From: Arthrobacter sp. ov118
GTDB taxonomy: Bacteria; Actinomycetota; Actinomycetes; Actinomycetales; Micrococcaceae
Direction: 5' to 3'
NCBI RefSeq assembly: GCF_900116495.1
Contig: NZ_FPAY01000004.1
Span: forward strand, 124,001 to 188,000
DNA: 64,000 bases
Below are positions 1-8,690 of the stretch, piece by piece (the stretch's first letter is position 1; each line of letters opens with the position of its first letter). The translations under genes and the position numbers were made by a program. The notes under the pieces were generated by a model. It had not been told where the DNA came from. It saw only the letters and a list, made by a program, of their open reading frames with translations, and did no database searches.

Positions 1-748
1 CGGTCTCAATTGCAGTTCGCGGTGCGCCACCGTCGTCGTCGAGAATGTCCTGGAGCGTGGAACGGTACACCGCTGCTGCCTGCTTGGAGCCGTCCGTCAG
101 CTGCGCATAGGCGTTTTTCAGGTGCGGCTGCAGGCGGTCGACAAGTTCCAGGCGCGCATGCAGCAGCTCGGCCCCGGCCCGGGCCATGTGTTGGTCCCAG
201 ACATCCAGGGTCGCCTCATGGCCGGCAGTAAATTTTCCGGCCCGGGCCGATTTGAGCAGGGCGTTGCGCTGCTTCAGCACACGGTCGTAGTCGCTCCTGG
301 TCGCGGCGTGGCGCGGCGTGAGGCTGACCAGGAGTTCGTCCAGAAACCGGCGGCGGCTGGACGGATCGCCCTTGACCAGGGCCAGGTCTTCCGGGGCGAA
401 GAGCACCGTCTGGCAGATGCCGAGCAGGTCCCGGGCGCGGACAGGATTGCTCCGGTTGATCCGTCCCCGGTTGGCCCGGGCCGCATTGATTTCCAGTTCA
501 AGCACCGTGGCTTGCTCGCCGCGGACCAGCTTGGCCCGGATCATCGCCCGTTCGGTACCGAAGCGCAGCAGCGGCGCGTCCGTGCTGACCCGGTGCGAGC
601 TGAGCGTTGCCAGATACCCGATGGCCTCCATCAGGTTGGTCTTGCCGATGCCGTTGGATCCCACCAGGACAGTGACTCCGGGCTCAAGGCTCAGGTCCAC
701 CTGGGCGTAACTGCGGAAATCTGTGAGCGAGAGTTTTTCTAGGTACAC
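1..748 (-). CDS. recF: DNA replication/repair protein RecF (partial, C-terminus outside window)
   Basis: RecF is an SMC-like ATPase that binds gapped DNA and helps load RecA at stalled forks. The protein starts with the typical VYLEKLSLTDFRSY and carries the Walker A motif GSNGIGKTN near residue 34, followed by an FAPEDLALVKG segment typical of RecF. The GTG at 748 is chosen because the family starts at this point. The reading frame stays open to the window edge, so about 249 N-terminal residues are seen and the ABC signature and Walker B are missing only because of truncation. It is the last gene of the leftward dnaA-dnaN-gnd-recF series, 27 bp after gnd. Identification is secure. Confidence 0.95.
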   Translation of the reverse strand, partial: MYLEKLSLTDFRSYAQVDLSLEPGVTVLVGSNGIGKTNLMEAIGYLATLSSHRVSTDAPLLRFGTERAMIRAKLVRGEQATVLELEINAARANRGRINRSNPVRARDLLGICQTVLFAPEDLALVKGDPSSRRRFLDELLVSLTPRHAATRSDYDRVLKQRNALLKSARAGKFTAGHEATLDVWDQHMARAGAELLHARLELVDRLQPHLKNAYAQLTDGSKQAAAVYRSTLQDILDDDGGAPRTAIET

Positions 749-775
749 GCGGGTTTCAGGACCTCACCGGCAGGA

Positions 776-1660
776 TTACTTGGCTGGCCGGGTCGCGTGG
801 CCGCCGAACTGGTGGCGCAGTGCGGACACCATCTTCATGGCCGGCGAGTTGTCCTCGCGGGAGGAGAACCTGGCAAAGAGCGCTGCCGTGATCGCCGGTG
901 CGGGCACGGCGTTGGCGATGGCTTCCTCGACTGTCCAGCGGCCTTCACCGGAATCCTCGACGTAGTCGGAGATCGACTCCAGTCCGGGATCCTCGTCGAG
1001 GGCCTTGACCATGAGGTCCAGGAGCCAGGAGCGGACAACGGTGCCCTTTTGCCAGGCCCGGAACGTTCCGGGAAGATCGTCCACGATGTCCTTTGCGGCC
1101 AGGAGTTCGTAGCCTTCCGCGTAGGCCTGCATCAGGCCGTATTCGATCCCGTTGTGGACCATCTTGGCGTAGTGGCCTGCGCCGATGCCGCCCACGTGCA
1201 CGAAGCTGTCGGCACGTTCCCCGGCGGGTCGGAGGGCGTCGAAGACGGGCAGGGCCCGTTCGATGTCAGCGGCGTCGCCGCCGGCCATGAGGCCGTAGCC
1301 GTTCTGGAGGCCCCAGACTCCGCCGGACACGCCGCAGTCGGCAAAGCGGATTCCCTTCTGGGCCAGGGCGGCGCCGTGTTTCTGGTCTTCGGTGAACCGC
1401 GAGTTGCCGCCGTCGATCACGAGGTCGCCGGCGTCGAGCTTGTTGCCCAGTTCGGTGATCACGGCGTCTGTGATGTCGCCGGAGGGAACCATGACCCAGA
1501 TCAAGCGGGGAGCCGGGACGGCGGCGATGAGTTCGTCCACGCTTGCGACGTCGGTGACGTCCGGGTTGCGGTCAAGGCCGGTGACCTCGATCCCGGCGTT
1601 GCGCAGGCGTTCGCGCATGTTGAAGCCCATTTTGCCAAGGCCGATTAGTCCGATGTGCAC
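776..1660 (-). CDS. gnd: 6-phosphogluconate dehydrogenase, decarboxylating (NAD-type short form)
   Basis: This enzyme oxidatively decarboxylates 6-phosphogluconate to ribulose 5-phosphate in the cytosolic pentose phosphate pathway. The N-terminal Rossmann fold is clear (HIGLIGLGKMGFNM), as are the substrate-site motif GVSGGVWGLQNGYGLMAGG and the GHYAKMVHNGIEYG helix. At about 294 residues it belongs to the short GndA-like class rather than the 470-residue class. The GTG at 1660 is preferred over an ATG 51 bp upstream because the Rossmann strand begins immediately and an AAAAGAG stretch precedes it. A gnd gene between dnaN and recF is a known actinobacterial arrangement, so its place here is conserved rather than odd. 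Confidence 0.92.
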   Translation of the reverse strand: MHIGLIGLGKMGFNMRERLRNAGIEVTGLDRNPDVTDVASVDELIAAVPAPRLIWVMVPSGDITDAVITELGNKLDAGDLVIDGGNSRFTEDQKHGAALAQKGIRFADCGVSGGVWGLQNGYGLMAGGDAADIERALPVFDALRPAGERADSFVHVGGIGAGHYAKMVHNGIEYGLMQAYAEGYELLAAKDIVDDLPGTFRAWQKGTVVRSWLLDLMVKALDEDPGLESISDYVEDSGEGRWTVEEAIANAVPAPAITAALFARFSSREDNSPAMKMVSALRHQFGGHATRPAK

Positions 1661-1725
1661 GGGAAGAACTCTTTTCTGCGCTGGGGTTTGCTGCGGTGGG
1701 CCCTCACCCAACTGGCTGGCAGCAG

Positions 1726-1752
1726 GGGCCGTTCTGAGGGGTCAAACGGCCC
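1726..1752 (-). terminator. Hairpin downstream of dnaN
   Basis: Eight-base arms GGGCCGTT and AACGGCCC flank an 11-base loop just after the dnaN stop. No U-tract follows on the minus strand, so it may only attenuate readthrough into gnd or stabilise the 3' end. Confidence 0.35.
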
Positions 1753-1764
1753 ACATCTGCGGAG

Positions 1765-2889
1765 CTAGTTGGGCAGCCGGACGGGCATGACGAGGTAGCG
1801 GTAATCGCCCTGGTCCTCGCCCTCGGCGTCCTGCTGGGCCGTGATCATGGCCGGCTTGGGCGCGGTGGTGAAGGAGAAGCGCACGAACTTGGTTTCGATG
1901 ACGCTGAGGCCCTCGATGAGGTAGTTCGGGTTGAAGGCGACCGTGATGTCCTCACCGGACAGCTGGGCTTCAAGTTCTTCCGAGGCCTGGGCGTCCTCGC
2001 CCGTGCCGGCATCCAGGTGCAGCTGGCCCTGCGTGAAAGCGAGCCGGACGGGGGTGTTGCGTTCGGCCACGAGCGAGACTCGGCGCACGGCCTCGACCAA
2101 TTCCTGGGTCTGCACCGTGGCGTGGATGGGCGTGGAGTCCGGGAAAAGTGAACGGATCTTCGGGTAATCGCCGTCCACCAGGAGCGACGTGGTGGTCCTG
2201 CCGCCGCTCTCGAAGCCGATCAGTCGGCTGTCGTCGTCGGCCAGTGCGATGTTGATGTCGCCGCTGCTGCCCAAGGTCTTGGCTACTTCGTTGAGCGTCT
2301 TGGCCTTGACCAGAGCGCTGGTGGAGATGCCCGGAGTGACAGGCTTCCACGGCACTTCGCGCATGGCCAGGCGGTAGCGGTCGGTGGCCAGGAGGGTGAT
2401 GAGATCGTCCTCAATCTCCATCCGTACGCCGGTGAGGATCGGCAGGGTGTCGTCCCTGCTGGCCGCGATGATCACCTGGGAGACGGCCTGGGCGAAGGAA
2501 TCGCCAGGGACCGTGCCGCTGATTGTGGGCAGCGCCGGCAACGGCGGGTATTCGGCCTCGGGCATCGTGGCCAGGTGGAAGCTGCTTCGGCGGCATGTGA
2601 GCGTTACTTTGTTGCCGTCTGTTTCGACCTCGACGGGGGCGGACGGCAGGCTGCGGCAAATGTCCGCGAGCAGGCGTCCGGACACCAGGATGGTGCCTTC
2701 GGTGCTGATGTCAGCGGGGATTTCGAGCCGTGCGGAGGTCTCGTAATCGAAGCTCGAGAGGCTGACGGTACCGGCTTCAGCCTTCAGGAGCAGGCCTGAA
2801 AGTACGGGAACGGGCGGCCGCGGAGACAACGACCGGGCGGTCCATGTCACGGCTTCTGCCAGGACGTCCCGTTCGACTCTGAACTTCAC
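1765..2889 (-). CDS. dnaN: DNA polymerase III beta subunit (sliding clamp)
   Basis: DnaN forms the ring clamp that tethers DNA polymerase III to its template. The 374-residue protein has the three repeated clamp domains: an N-terminal segment VKFRVERDVLAEAV, central DDTLPILTGVRMEIEDD and LLATDRYRLAMREV, and a C-terminal tail ending YRYLVMPVRLPN, which contains the conserved MPVR end. The GTG at 2889 is chosen because family members start with this VKFRVER segment; the longer frame to 2946 adds 19 unconserved residues. A GAAAGG-type ribosome site lies a few bases upstream. The 585 bp gap on its upstream side is the probable oriC. Confidence 0.96.
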   Translation of the reverse strand: MKFRVERDVLAEAVTWTARSLSPRPPVPVLSGLLLKAEAGTVSLSSFDYETSARLEIPADISTEGTILVSGRLLADICRSLPSAPVEVETDGNKVTLTCRRSSFHLATMPEAEYPPLPALPTISGTVPGDSFAQAVSQVIIAASRDDTLPILTGVRMEIEDDLITLLATDRYRLAMREVPWKPVTPGISTSALVKAKTLNEVAKTLGSSGDINIALADDDSRLIGFESGGRTTTSLLVDGDYPKIRSLFPDSTPIHATVQTQELVEAVRRVSLVAERNTPVRLAFTQGQLHLDAGTGEDAQASEELEAQLSGEDITVAFNPNYLIEGLSVIETKFVRFSFTTAPKPAMITAQQDAEGEDQGDYRYLVMPVRLPN

Positions 2890-3474
2890 GGAAGGGTGCC
2901 GCCTTTCATTGCTGCTGTCAGTACTGAAATCGCTAAAACTCGCCAAGCTGTGGCGGATCCGGCAGGAATGTCGGACGCCGTCAACAAAGGAAGCGTCCGC
3001 ACCCCCGGCTTCGTGCTCCGTGAGGAATCACAAAAGATGTCCGGGACGGACGCTCTGCAGACAGCTTAGCCCCAAGGTGAGCGTTTCTCCCATCCCCGGC
3101 TTACACCGGTGTTGTTCGACGGGCCGGTCTCTTACGCCGGTCCGGAACGGGCCTGGGCGCTGAGCTAAGGGTGGGGAGGGAGATTGTTGTTTGAGGGAAT
3201 TTCATTTTCTTGGGATTAGTAGTGTTAATAACTGCTGTGGAAACTGTGGATAACTCGATCCTGCGGTACGAATCCGGGGTTAAGCCCTGTTCACGACCTG
3301 TGGGTGCGGCAGGTTTTAAACAGGGTGTGGATGGGGACAAGATTTTCGGCCGGTTCGCCAATCCACAGGCGCCTTAAGGGTTTTAAGCCCATTAACCGCG
3401 GTTGTCCCCTTAACTATCCACAGGGTTGTCCACAGTCCCCTGTTAATAAGGTAAGAGTGCGCCGGAGGACCGGC
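2890..3474. other. Probable oriC (dnaA-dnaN intergenic region)
   Basis: This gap carries a group of DnaA boxes: a perfect TGTGGATAA at 3245-3253, and near matches at 3326-3334 (TGTGGATGG), 3359-3367 (CAATCCACA), 3414-3422 (CTATCCACA) and 3426-3434 (TTGTCCACA). Between about 3177 and 3260 the sequence is unusually AT-rich for this genome, with GTTAATAAC and TTTCATTTTCTT runs, which fits a duplex-unwinding element. In Streptomyces and Mycobacterium oriC sits between dnaA and dnaN, so position and content agree. The extent of the functional origin is inferred. No gene is seen in the gap. Confidence 0.85.
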
Positions 3475-4896
3475 TCAGGAATTGCGCTGCTGCTGCTTGA
3501 TCCGGTTGGTCAGCTCGGTCACCTGGTTGTAGATGACCCGGCGCTCGGCCATCAGTTCGCGGATCTTCCGGTCGGCGTGGATCACAGTGGTGTGGTCTCG
3601 CCCGCCGAGCTCCTGCCCGATCTTGGGAAGGGACATGTCCGTCAGTTCACGGCACAGGTACATTGCGATCTGCCGTGCGGTCACTAGGGTGCGGGTACGC
3701 GACTTGCTGCAAAGCTCTTCCATGCTGAGCTTGAAGTAGTCTGCCGTCTGCGTGAGGATCTGGGCCGAGGTGATTTCCTGGGCGCCGTCGTCGGTGATGA
3801 GGTCCTTGAGCACCATCTCGGCCAGCGCCACGTCCACCGGCTGCCGGTTCAGGCTGGCGAAGGCCGTGACGCGGATGAGGGCGCCCTCAAGCTCGCGGAT
3901 GTTGCTCGAGATTTTCGACGCGATGTATTCGAGGGCATCATCCGGGGCGGACAGGCCTTCGCTGAGGGCCTTCTTCCGGAGGATCGCGATGCGGGTTTCC
4001 AGTTCCGGCGGCTGGATGTCGGTCAGCAGGCCCCACTCGAAGCGGGACTTCATGCGGTCTTCGAAGCCCGCGAGCAGCTTGGGCGGCTGGTCGGAGGTGA
4101 TGACCACCTGCTTGTTGTTGTTGTGCAGGGCGTTGAAGGTGTGGAAGAACTCCTCCAGCGTCCGGTCTTTGCCGGCCAGGAACTGGATGTCGTCGATCAG
4201 CAGCACGTCCACGTTGCGGTACGTGGTCTTGAAACTGGTGCCTTCATCATCACGGATGGAGTTGATGAAGTCGTTGGTGAATTCCTCGGAGTTGACGTAG
4301 CGGACCCGGATGCCGCTGTAGAGCCGGCGTGCGTAGTGGCCGATTGCGTGGAGCAGGTGGGTTTTGCCGAGTCCGGAATCGCCGTAGATGAACAGCGGGT
4401 TGTAGGCCTTGGCCGGCGCCTCGGCCACGGCTACGGCGGCCGCATGCGCGAATCGGTTGGAGGAACCGATCACGAAGGTGTCGAAGACGTACTTGGGGTT
4501 GAGGCGGCCGAATTCGTGCGAGGTGCTAGGCAGCATCGGCTGCGGCTTCGATTCGACGGCGGGGTCCGCAGCCAGTGAAAGCTCGACGGCGGGCTCCGGT
4601 TCCGTGTGCAGAGGCACCAGGTCGGTGTCGACGTCGATCGCGCAGCGGATTTCGTCGGAGAAGACGCTACGGAGAGCATCATCCAGGGCGTCCTTGACCT
4701 GGGTCTGCAGGACCTCGCGGGTGAGCTCGTTGGGGACCGCCACCAGCAGGGTGGAACCGATCAGGCCCTGTGCCTGGGCGAGGATGACGAAGCCGCGCTG
4801 CCGGGGAGAAACACGGTGGTCGTTCTCCAGCAGGCTCACAACCCGGCGCCAGGAACTTCCGACAGTGTTGGCGTGGTTGGCTTCGTCTACTGTCAT
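3475..4896 (-). CDS. dnaA: Chromosomal replication initiator protein DnaA
   Basis: DnaA binds DnaA boxes and opens oriC. The 473-residue protein has the N-terminal DnaB-interaction domain, a variable linker (about residues 95-130), and an AAA+ core with Walker A GDSGLGKT (172-179) and Walker B LLIDDIQF (232-239). The C-terminal DNA-binding helix-turn-helix carries the family signature LGGRDHTTVIHADRKI. The ATG at 4896 (MTVDEANHA) is chosen over an upstream in-frame ATG at 4911, as the conserved domain starts here. Both flanking gaps contain DnaA boxes, which suggests autoregulation as well as origin function. Confidence 0.97.
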   Translation of the reverse strand: MTVDEANHANTVGSSWRRVVSLLENDHRVSPRQRGFVILAQAQGLIGSTLLVAVPNELTREVLQTQVKDALDDALRSVFSDEIRCAIDVDTDLVPLHTEPEPAVELSLAADPAVESKPQPMLPSTSHEFGRLNPKYVFDTFVIGSSNRFAHAAAVAVAEAPAKAYNPLFIYGDSGLGKTHLLHAIGHYARRLYSGIRVRYVNSEEFTNDFINSIRDDEGTSFKTTYRNVDVLLIDDIQFLAGKDRTLEEFFHTFNALHNNNKQVVITSDQPPKLLAGFEDRMKSRFEWGLLTDIQPPELETRIAILRKKALSEGLSAPDDALEYIASKISSNIRELEGALIRVTAFASLNRQPVDVALAEMVLKDLITDDGAQEITSAQILTQTADYFKLSMEELCSKSRTRTLVTARQIAMYLCRELTDMSLPKIGQELGGRDHTTVIHADRKIRELMAERRVIYNQVTELTNRIKQQQRNS

Positions 4897-5356
4897 CAAT
4901 CGGTTCCTCAAACTTGCTGGCCTGCATTACGTGCATCCACCGGTCCGACGCAGCGCACCGGCCCCGGCTAAATCCACAGGGTTATGCACAGTCCGTGGAT
5001 AAGGGGTTACTGAGACACTGTAGGGGATGAAAACGCTAGAAGATAGCTGGGTTCAGTCCTGTGGATAATTACACCGTTGTGGTTCTCAAACGCGGCCTGT
5101 GAGTGGCGTCATCCACAGGCTGGCGGAGCGGTTAGCCACAGTTGGGGAAAGCCTGCGGAGCCCCTGCCGGTTTGACTCCCTGCATTGATTTGACCTAACG
5201 TTGTGAAGTCCTTTGTGTCCGCTTTTCGCTTTCGTTTGAGCTCCCCGACGCCCCGCGTCGTGTGAGTCGGAGCAGCGGCACATACAAAACTTAGCGTCGG
5301 CCAGTTCTTCCCCCTTGATCGGGTGGGCGCACCTTTGATCCACTGGAGTAACTAAC
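4897..5356. promoter_or_regulatory. dnaA-rpmH divergent intergenic region with DnaA boxes
   Basis: Boxes seen: 4970-4978 (AAATCCACA), 4982-4990 (TTATGCACA), 4994-5002 (CGTGGATAA), a perfect TGTGGATAA at 5060-5068, and 5109-5117 (TCATCCACA). The two genes diverge, so this gap holds both promoters. The boxes nearest dnaA probably mediate DnaA autorepression; they may also extend the origin to both sides of dnaA. No ORF is credible here. Confidence 0.75.
5172..5201 (+). promoter_or_regulatory. Candidate rpmH promoter
   Basis: A TTGACT hexamer at 5172-5177 is followed after 18 bases by TAACGT at 5196-5201, about 155 bp upstream of rpmH. The -35 match is good, while the -10 is weak. Picked by eye as the best sigma-70-like pair in this gap. 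Confidence 0.35.
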
Positions 5357-5494
5357 GTGAGCAAGCGGACTTTTCAGCCGAATAACCGCCGTCGAGCCAA
5401 GAAGCACGGCTTCCGCCTTCGTATGCGTACCCGTGCCGGCCGCGCCATCCTGGCAGCCCGTCGTGGCAAGGGCCGCACCGAACTGTCGGCCTAA
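5357..5494 (+). CDS. rpmH: 50S ribosomal protein L34
   Basis: A 45-residue, strongly basic protein with the universal L34 sequence: SKRTFQPNNRRRAKKHGF near the N-terminus, then RTRAGRAILAARRGKGR. It is a structural protein of the large ribosomal subunit. The start is GTG at 5357. rpmH opens the rightward cluster rpmH-rnpA-yidD-yidC-jag-rsmG found next to the origin in most bacteria, and divides the cluster from leftward dnaA. Confidence 0.97.
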   Translation: MSKRTFQPNNRRRAKKHGFRLRMRTRAGRAILAARRGKGRTELSA

Positions 5495-5535
5495 ATAACT
5501 GACTCGTCGGTCCACATCCCTGTGCGAGTTGAAGG

Positions 5536-5946
5536 GTGCTAGCCACCAAGAACCGTCTGCGGACATCAACCGATTTTTCAACAACTGTACGTTCCGGTGT
5601 CCGCAATGGACGCCGGAACGTAGTGTTATATGCGGCAGCTATCGCTGCCGATGAACCGAGCCGAATCGGGTTCATCGTTTCCAAGAGTGTCGGGAACGCT
5701 GTTGTCAGGAACCTCGTTAAGAGGAGACTGAGAGAAGCCGGTGCCAGGTCGCTGCAGAAATACGGCTGCGGGTTTGCCATCGTGGTCCGGGCCTTGCCCG
5801 CCGCGGCGGCGGCCAGCTGGGACCAGCTGCTCGCCGACTATGACGCCGCTCTGGAGGCAACCATGAAACGGCTGGGCACCCGCCCTCCAAAGGCTGCTTC
5901 ATCAGGTTCTAACGAGACAACACAGGAAGGGACCCCGCGTGCGTAA
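5536..5946 (+). CDS. rnpA: Ribonuclease P protein component
   Basis: RnpA is the protein cofactor of RNase P, which matures the 5' end of tRNAs. The 136-residue protein shows the N-terminal motif LATKNRLRTSTDFSTTVRSG and the family's RNA-binding signature NAVVRNLVKRRLREA (about residues 54-68). A GTG at 5536 is the start, 41 bp after rpmH. The last 25 or so residues (after MKRLG) are a low-complexity tail rich in S, T and P. The 3' end overlaps the next gene by 8 bp, indicating a shared transcript. Confidence 0.95.
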   Translation: MLATKNRLRTSTDFSTTVRSGVRNGRRNVVLYAAAIAADEPSRIGFIVSKSVGNAVVRNLVKRRLREAGARSLQKYGCGFAIVVRALPAAAAASWDQLLADYDAALEATMKRLGTRPPKAASSGSNETTQEGTPRA

Positions 5947-6349
5947 CTCAACGGCCGCCGTCGTCCCCCGCCCGAGTGTTGTGACTCCTGGACCGGCGCT
6001 GCGCCGCCTGGGAACCGTGGCCTGGAACCTGCCCCGCAACATCCTGATCCTGTTGCTGATGGCCTACCGCAAGGTGATTTCACCCTTGTACGGGCAAGTC
6101 TGCCGCTTTTTTCCTTCGTGCTCGGCTTATGCTCTCGAAGCAATCACTGTGCACGGCGCAGTCAAGGGAAGCGGGCTGGCTGTCAGGCGCCTGTTGCGCT
6201 GCCATCCGTGGAATGCCGGCGGTGTGGACCATGTCCCCGCCGGGCACCGGGAGTGGCCCGCGGACCGCACCCCCACAATTGTTGTGCTGAACAATCCGGA
6301 CAAGTACTTGGCTGCTCAGATTGATGGAGAAGGCCGCTCTGCGGCCTGA
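5939..6349 (+). CDS. yidD: Membrane protein insertion efficiency factor YidD
   Basis: YidD is a small membrane-associated protein that assists YidC-mediated membrane insertion. The diagnostic core is present: LMAYRKVISPLYGQVCRFFPSC, CSAYALEAITVHGAVKG and LLRCHPWNAGGVDHVP. At 136 residues it has an extra N-terminal segment of about 35 residues and a C-terminal tail of about 30 beyond the usual 70-100-residue family length. The GTG start overlaps the end of rnpA by 8 bp; a later in-frame ATG at 6059 (MAYRK) is possible but lies inside the conserved domain's first helix. Confidence 0.92.
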   Translation: MRNSTAAVVPRPSVVTPGPALRRLGTVAWNLPRNILILLLMAYRKVISPLYGQVCRFFPSCSAYALEAITVHGAVKGSGLAVRRLLRCHPWNAGGVDHVPAGHREWPADRTPTIVVLNNPDKYLAAQIDGEGRSAA

Positions 6350-6365
6350 CGAATAGGGATATCGT

Positions 6366-7346
6366 ATGGATTTCTTTGAAACAATCATGTTTCCGTTCAA
6401 GTGGCTTGTGTCCGCCATCATGGTGGGCTTCCACGACGGACTCAGCGCCATCGGCATGTCACCGGCCAATGGTTGGACGTGGACGCTGTCCATCATCGGG
6501 CTCGTCCTGGTCATCCGTGCCGCCCTCATTCCCGTCTTCGTCAAGCAGATCAAGGCCCAGCGCGGCATGCAGCTCCTGCAGCCGGACCTGAAGAAGCTGC
6601 AGGATAAGTACAAGGGCAAGACCGACCAGCTGTCCCGCCAGGCCATGGCGCAGGAACAGATGGCCTTGTACAAGCACCACGGCACCAACCCGTTCTCGGC
6701 CTGCCTGCCCATGCTGATCCAGATGCCCTTCTTCTTCGCGCTCTTCCAGGTTCTTTCGGGCATTACCGCCAGCGCCCAGGCGGGCAAGGGCATTGGCGCG
6801 ATGAGCGCCGAACAGGTCAAGCAGTTCGACGAGTCCACCATTTTCGGTGCACCACTGTCGGCGTCCCTGCTCCACGGCGGTGCCGGTGGCAATGAGGCGG
6901 CAGTGTGGATTCTCTCCATTCTGATGATCCTGGCGATGACAGCCTCGCAGTTCATCACGCAGAAGCAGATCATGGCCAAGAACATGTCCGAAGAGGCCCT
7001 CGCGAGCCCGTTCATGCGCCAGCAGAAAATGATGCTCTACATCCTGCCGGTCGTCTTCGGTGTTGGCGGCATCAACTTCCCCATCGGCGTCCTGATCTAC
7101 TGGACCACGACGAACCTCTGGACCATGGGACAGCAGTTTTTCGTGATTCGCCGGATGCCTACGCCCGGTTCGCCAGCCGCCAAGGCCCTCGCCGAGCGCC
7201 GGGCAGCCAAGGGCCTGCCCGCACTGCCCCTCCTGGGCGGCAAGAAGGTCGATGCCGAGGCAGCCGAAGCCTCCGCTGCTGCTGCCGCCGTGGAAGCCAA
7301 GACCCAGCGCATCCAGCCGCAACGTAAAAACAGGAAGAGGAAGTAA
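6366..7346 (+). CDS. yidC: Membrane protein insertase YidC/Oxa1 family
   Basis: YidC inserts and folds inner-membrane proteins alone or with SecYEG. The 326-residue protein is the short Gram-positive type without a large periplasmic domain. Hydrophobic segments are seen at about residues 12-30, 35-55 (with the groove arginine in LVIRAALIPVFVKQ), 110-140, 180-200 and 220-255. The conserved cytosolic hairpin MQLLQPDLKKLQDKYKGKTD follows the second helix. The C-terminus is a basic tail (QPQRKNRKRK) typical of ribosome-binding YidC proteins. The stop overlaps the start of jag in TAATG. Confidence 0.96.
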   Translation: MDFFETIMFPFKWLVSAIMVGFHDGLSAIGMSPANGWTWTLSIIGLVLVIRAALIPVFVKQIKAQRGMQLLQPDLKKLQDKYKGKTDQLSRQAMAQEQMALYKHHGTNPFSACLPMLIQMPFFFALFQVLSGITASAQAGKGIGAMSAEQVKQFDESTIFGAPLSASLLHGGAGGNEAAVWILSILMILAMTASQFITQKQIMAKNMSEEALASPFMRQQKMMLYILPVVFGVGGINFPIGVLIYWTTTNLWTMGQQFFVIRRMPTPGSPAAKALAERRAAKGLPALPLLGGKKVDAEAAEASAAAAAVEAKTQRIQPQRKNRKRK

Positions 7347-7936
7347 TGTCCGCCGAGAGCACCGAACACGCTATTTCCGCCGAGTTTGACGACGAGCGCG
7401 ACGATGCCCGGGAGGCGTCCTCGGACGTATCCCACGACGAAGACAACGGCCCTGTCAAGAGTGTTTCGGCAAGCCGCCTCGAAGAAGAAGGCGACGTTGC
7501 TGCGGACTACCTCGAGGAACTGCTGGACATCGCGGACATCGACGGCGATATCGACATCGAGGTCCGCAACGGGCGCACGTACATCTCGATCGTTGCCGAA
7601 GAGGAAACAGCGGGACTCGATGGCCTTGTGGGCCGTGACGGTGAAGTCCTTGAGGCCCTGCAGGAGCTGACCCGGCTCGCCGTCCTGTCCGCGACCGAAA
7701 ACCGGTCCCGCCTGGTGCTGGATATCAACGGGTACCGCGCCGACCGCGCCGGCGACCTGCAGAAGATCGCAGAAGACGCCGTCACCGCGGTCAAGGAATC
7801 CGGCGAGGCTGTTGCCTTGGCTCCGATGAGCGCCTACGAGCGCAAGATCGTGCACGACGCCGTCGCCGACCTGGGTCTCGTGAGCGAGTCCGAAGGCGAA
7901 GGCGCCGACCGGCACATCGTTGTCTCAGCAGACTGA
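7346..7936 (+). CDS. jag: Jag/KhpB-type RNA-binding protein (KH and R3H domains)
   Basis: A 196-residue protein with an acidic N-terminal region (residues 1-50), a KH-like domain (GLVGRDGEVLEALQELTRLAV, about 90-115) and a C-terminal R3H domain containing the LDINGYRADR segment and APMSAYERKIVHDAV. Family members (Jag, KhpB, EloR) bind RNA and affect cell elongation and division. It is translationally coupled to yidC (TAATG) as in many bacteria, tying it to membrane-protein biogenesis. The N-terminal Jag_N domain seen in Firmicutes is replaced here by an acidic stretch. Confidence 0.9.
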   Translation: MSAESTEHAISAEFDDERDDAREASSDVSHDEDNGPVKSVSASRLEEEGDVAADYLEELLDIADIDGDIDIEVRNGRTYISIVAEEETAGLDGLVGRDGEVLEALQELTRLAVLSATENRSRLVLDINGYRADRAGDLQKIAEDAVTAVKESGEAVALAPMSAYERKIVHDAVADLGLVSESEGEGADRHIVVSAD

Positions 7937-7952
7937 ACCATTGACTAGCTTG

Positions 7953-8603
7953 ATGGTGGAAATTACCGCACCCGAACTCAAAGCTGCTGAGTCCCTCTTT
8001 GGGGACCGGCTGGATCTGGCGAAGCGCTACGTCGAGCACCTGGCGACGTCCGGGACCGAGCGGGGCCTGATTGGCCCCCGCGAAGTGCCCAGACTGTGGA
8101 GCCGGCACGTGCTCAATTGCGCCGTCATCGAAAGCCAGATCGCCCACGGAAGCCATGTGGCCGACGTCGGCAGCGGTGCGGGCCTGCCCGGATTGTGTCT
8201 GGCCATCGCCCGGCCTGACCTGGAGCTGACTCTGATCGAGCCGCTGGAACGGCGTGTCATCTGGCTCCAGGAGGTGGTGGATGACCTTGGGCTTGAGAAC
8301 GTGACGATCATGCGCACCCGGGCTGAACTGGCGGTGGGACTGGTGAACGCCGACGTCGTAACTGCCCGCGCAGTATCCGCACTGTCCAACCTCGCAGGAC
8401 TGACCATCCCGCTCCTGGCGGGCAAGGGTGAAGTGGTTGCCATCAAGGGGCGCAGCGCCGGCGAAGAAATCGAAAAGGCGGCCAAGGTCATCCGCAAACT
8501 GGGCGGCATTGAGACATCCGTGGTGGTGGTGGGCGAAGACCTGCTCGAAGAACCCACCACCGTAGTCCGAATCGTAGTGAACAAGCCTCAAAAGATTGCC
8601 TAG
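7953..8603 (+). CDS. rsmG: 16S rRNA (guanine-N7) methyltransferase RsmG
   Basis: RsmG (GidB) methylates N7 of the guanine at position 527 (E. coli numbering) of 16S rRNA using S-adenosylmethionine; its loss gives low-level streptomycin resistance in several bacteria. The SAM-binding motif is ADVGSGAGLPGLCLAI, preceded by the RLWSRHVLNC motif and followed by TLIEPLERRVIWLQEV. ATG 7953 is the likely start (216 aa); the frame is also open from a TTG at 7920 inside jag, and neither start has a clear Shine-Dalgarno site, which suggests translational coupling to jag. Confidence 0.93.
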   Translation: MVEITAPELKAAESLFGDRLDLAKRYVEHLATSGTERGLIGPREVPRLWSRHVLNCAVIESQIAHGSHVADVGSGAGLPGLCLAIARPDLELTLIEPLERRVIWLQEVVDDLGLENVTIMRTRAELAVGLVNADVVTARAVSALSNLAGLTIPLLAGKGEVVAIKGRSAGEEIEKAAKVIRKLGGIETSVVVVGEDLLEEPTTVVRIVVNKPQKIA

Positions 8604-8690
8604 CACCGGCCCCGGTGCCCGGGGAGTCTGAGGTGAAGCGGTTAGGCTAGTAACCGGCAGTAAGAGCCGAATGAGAGTGAGAGTGTCACA

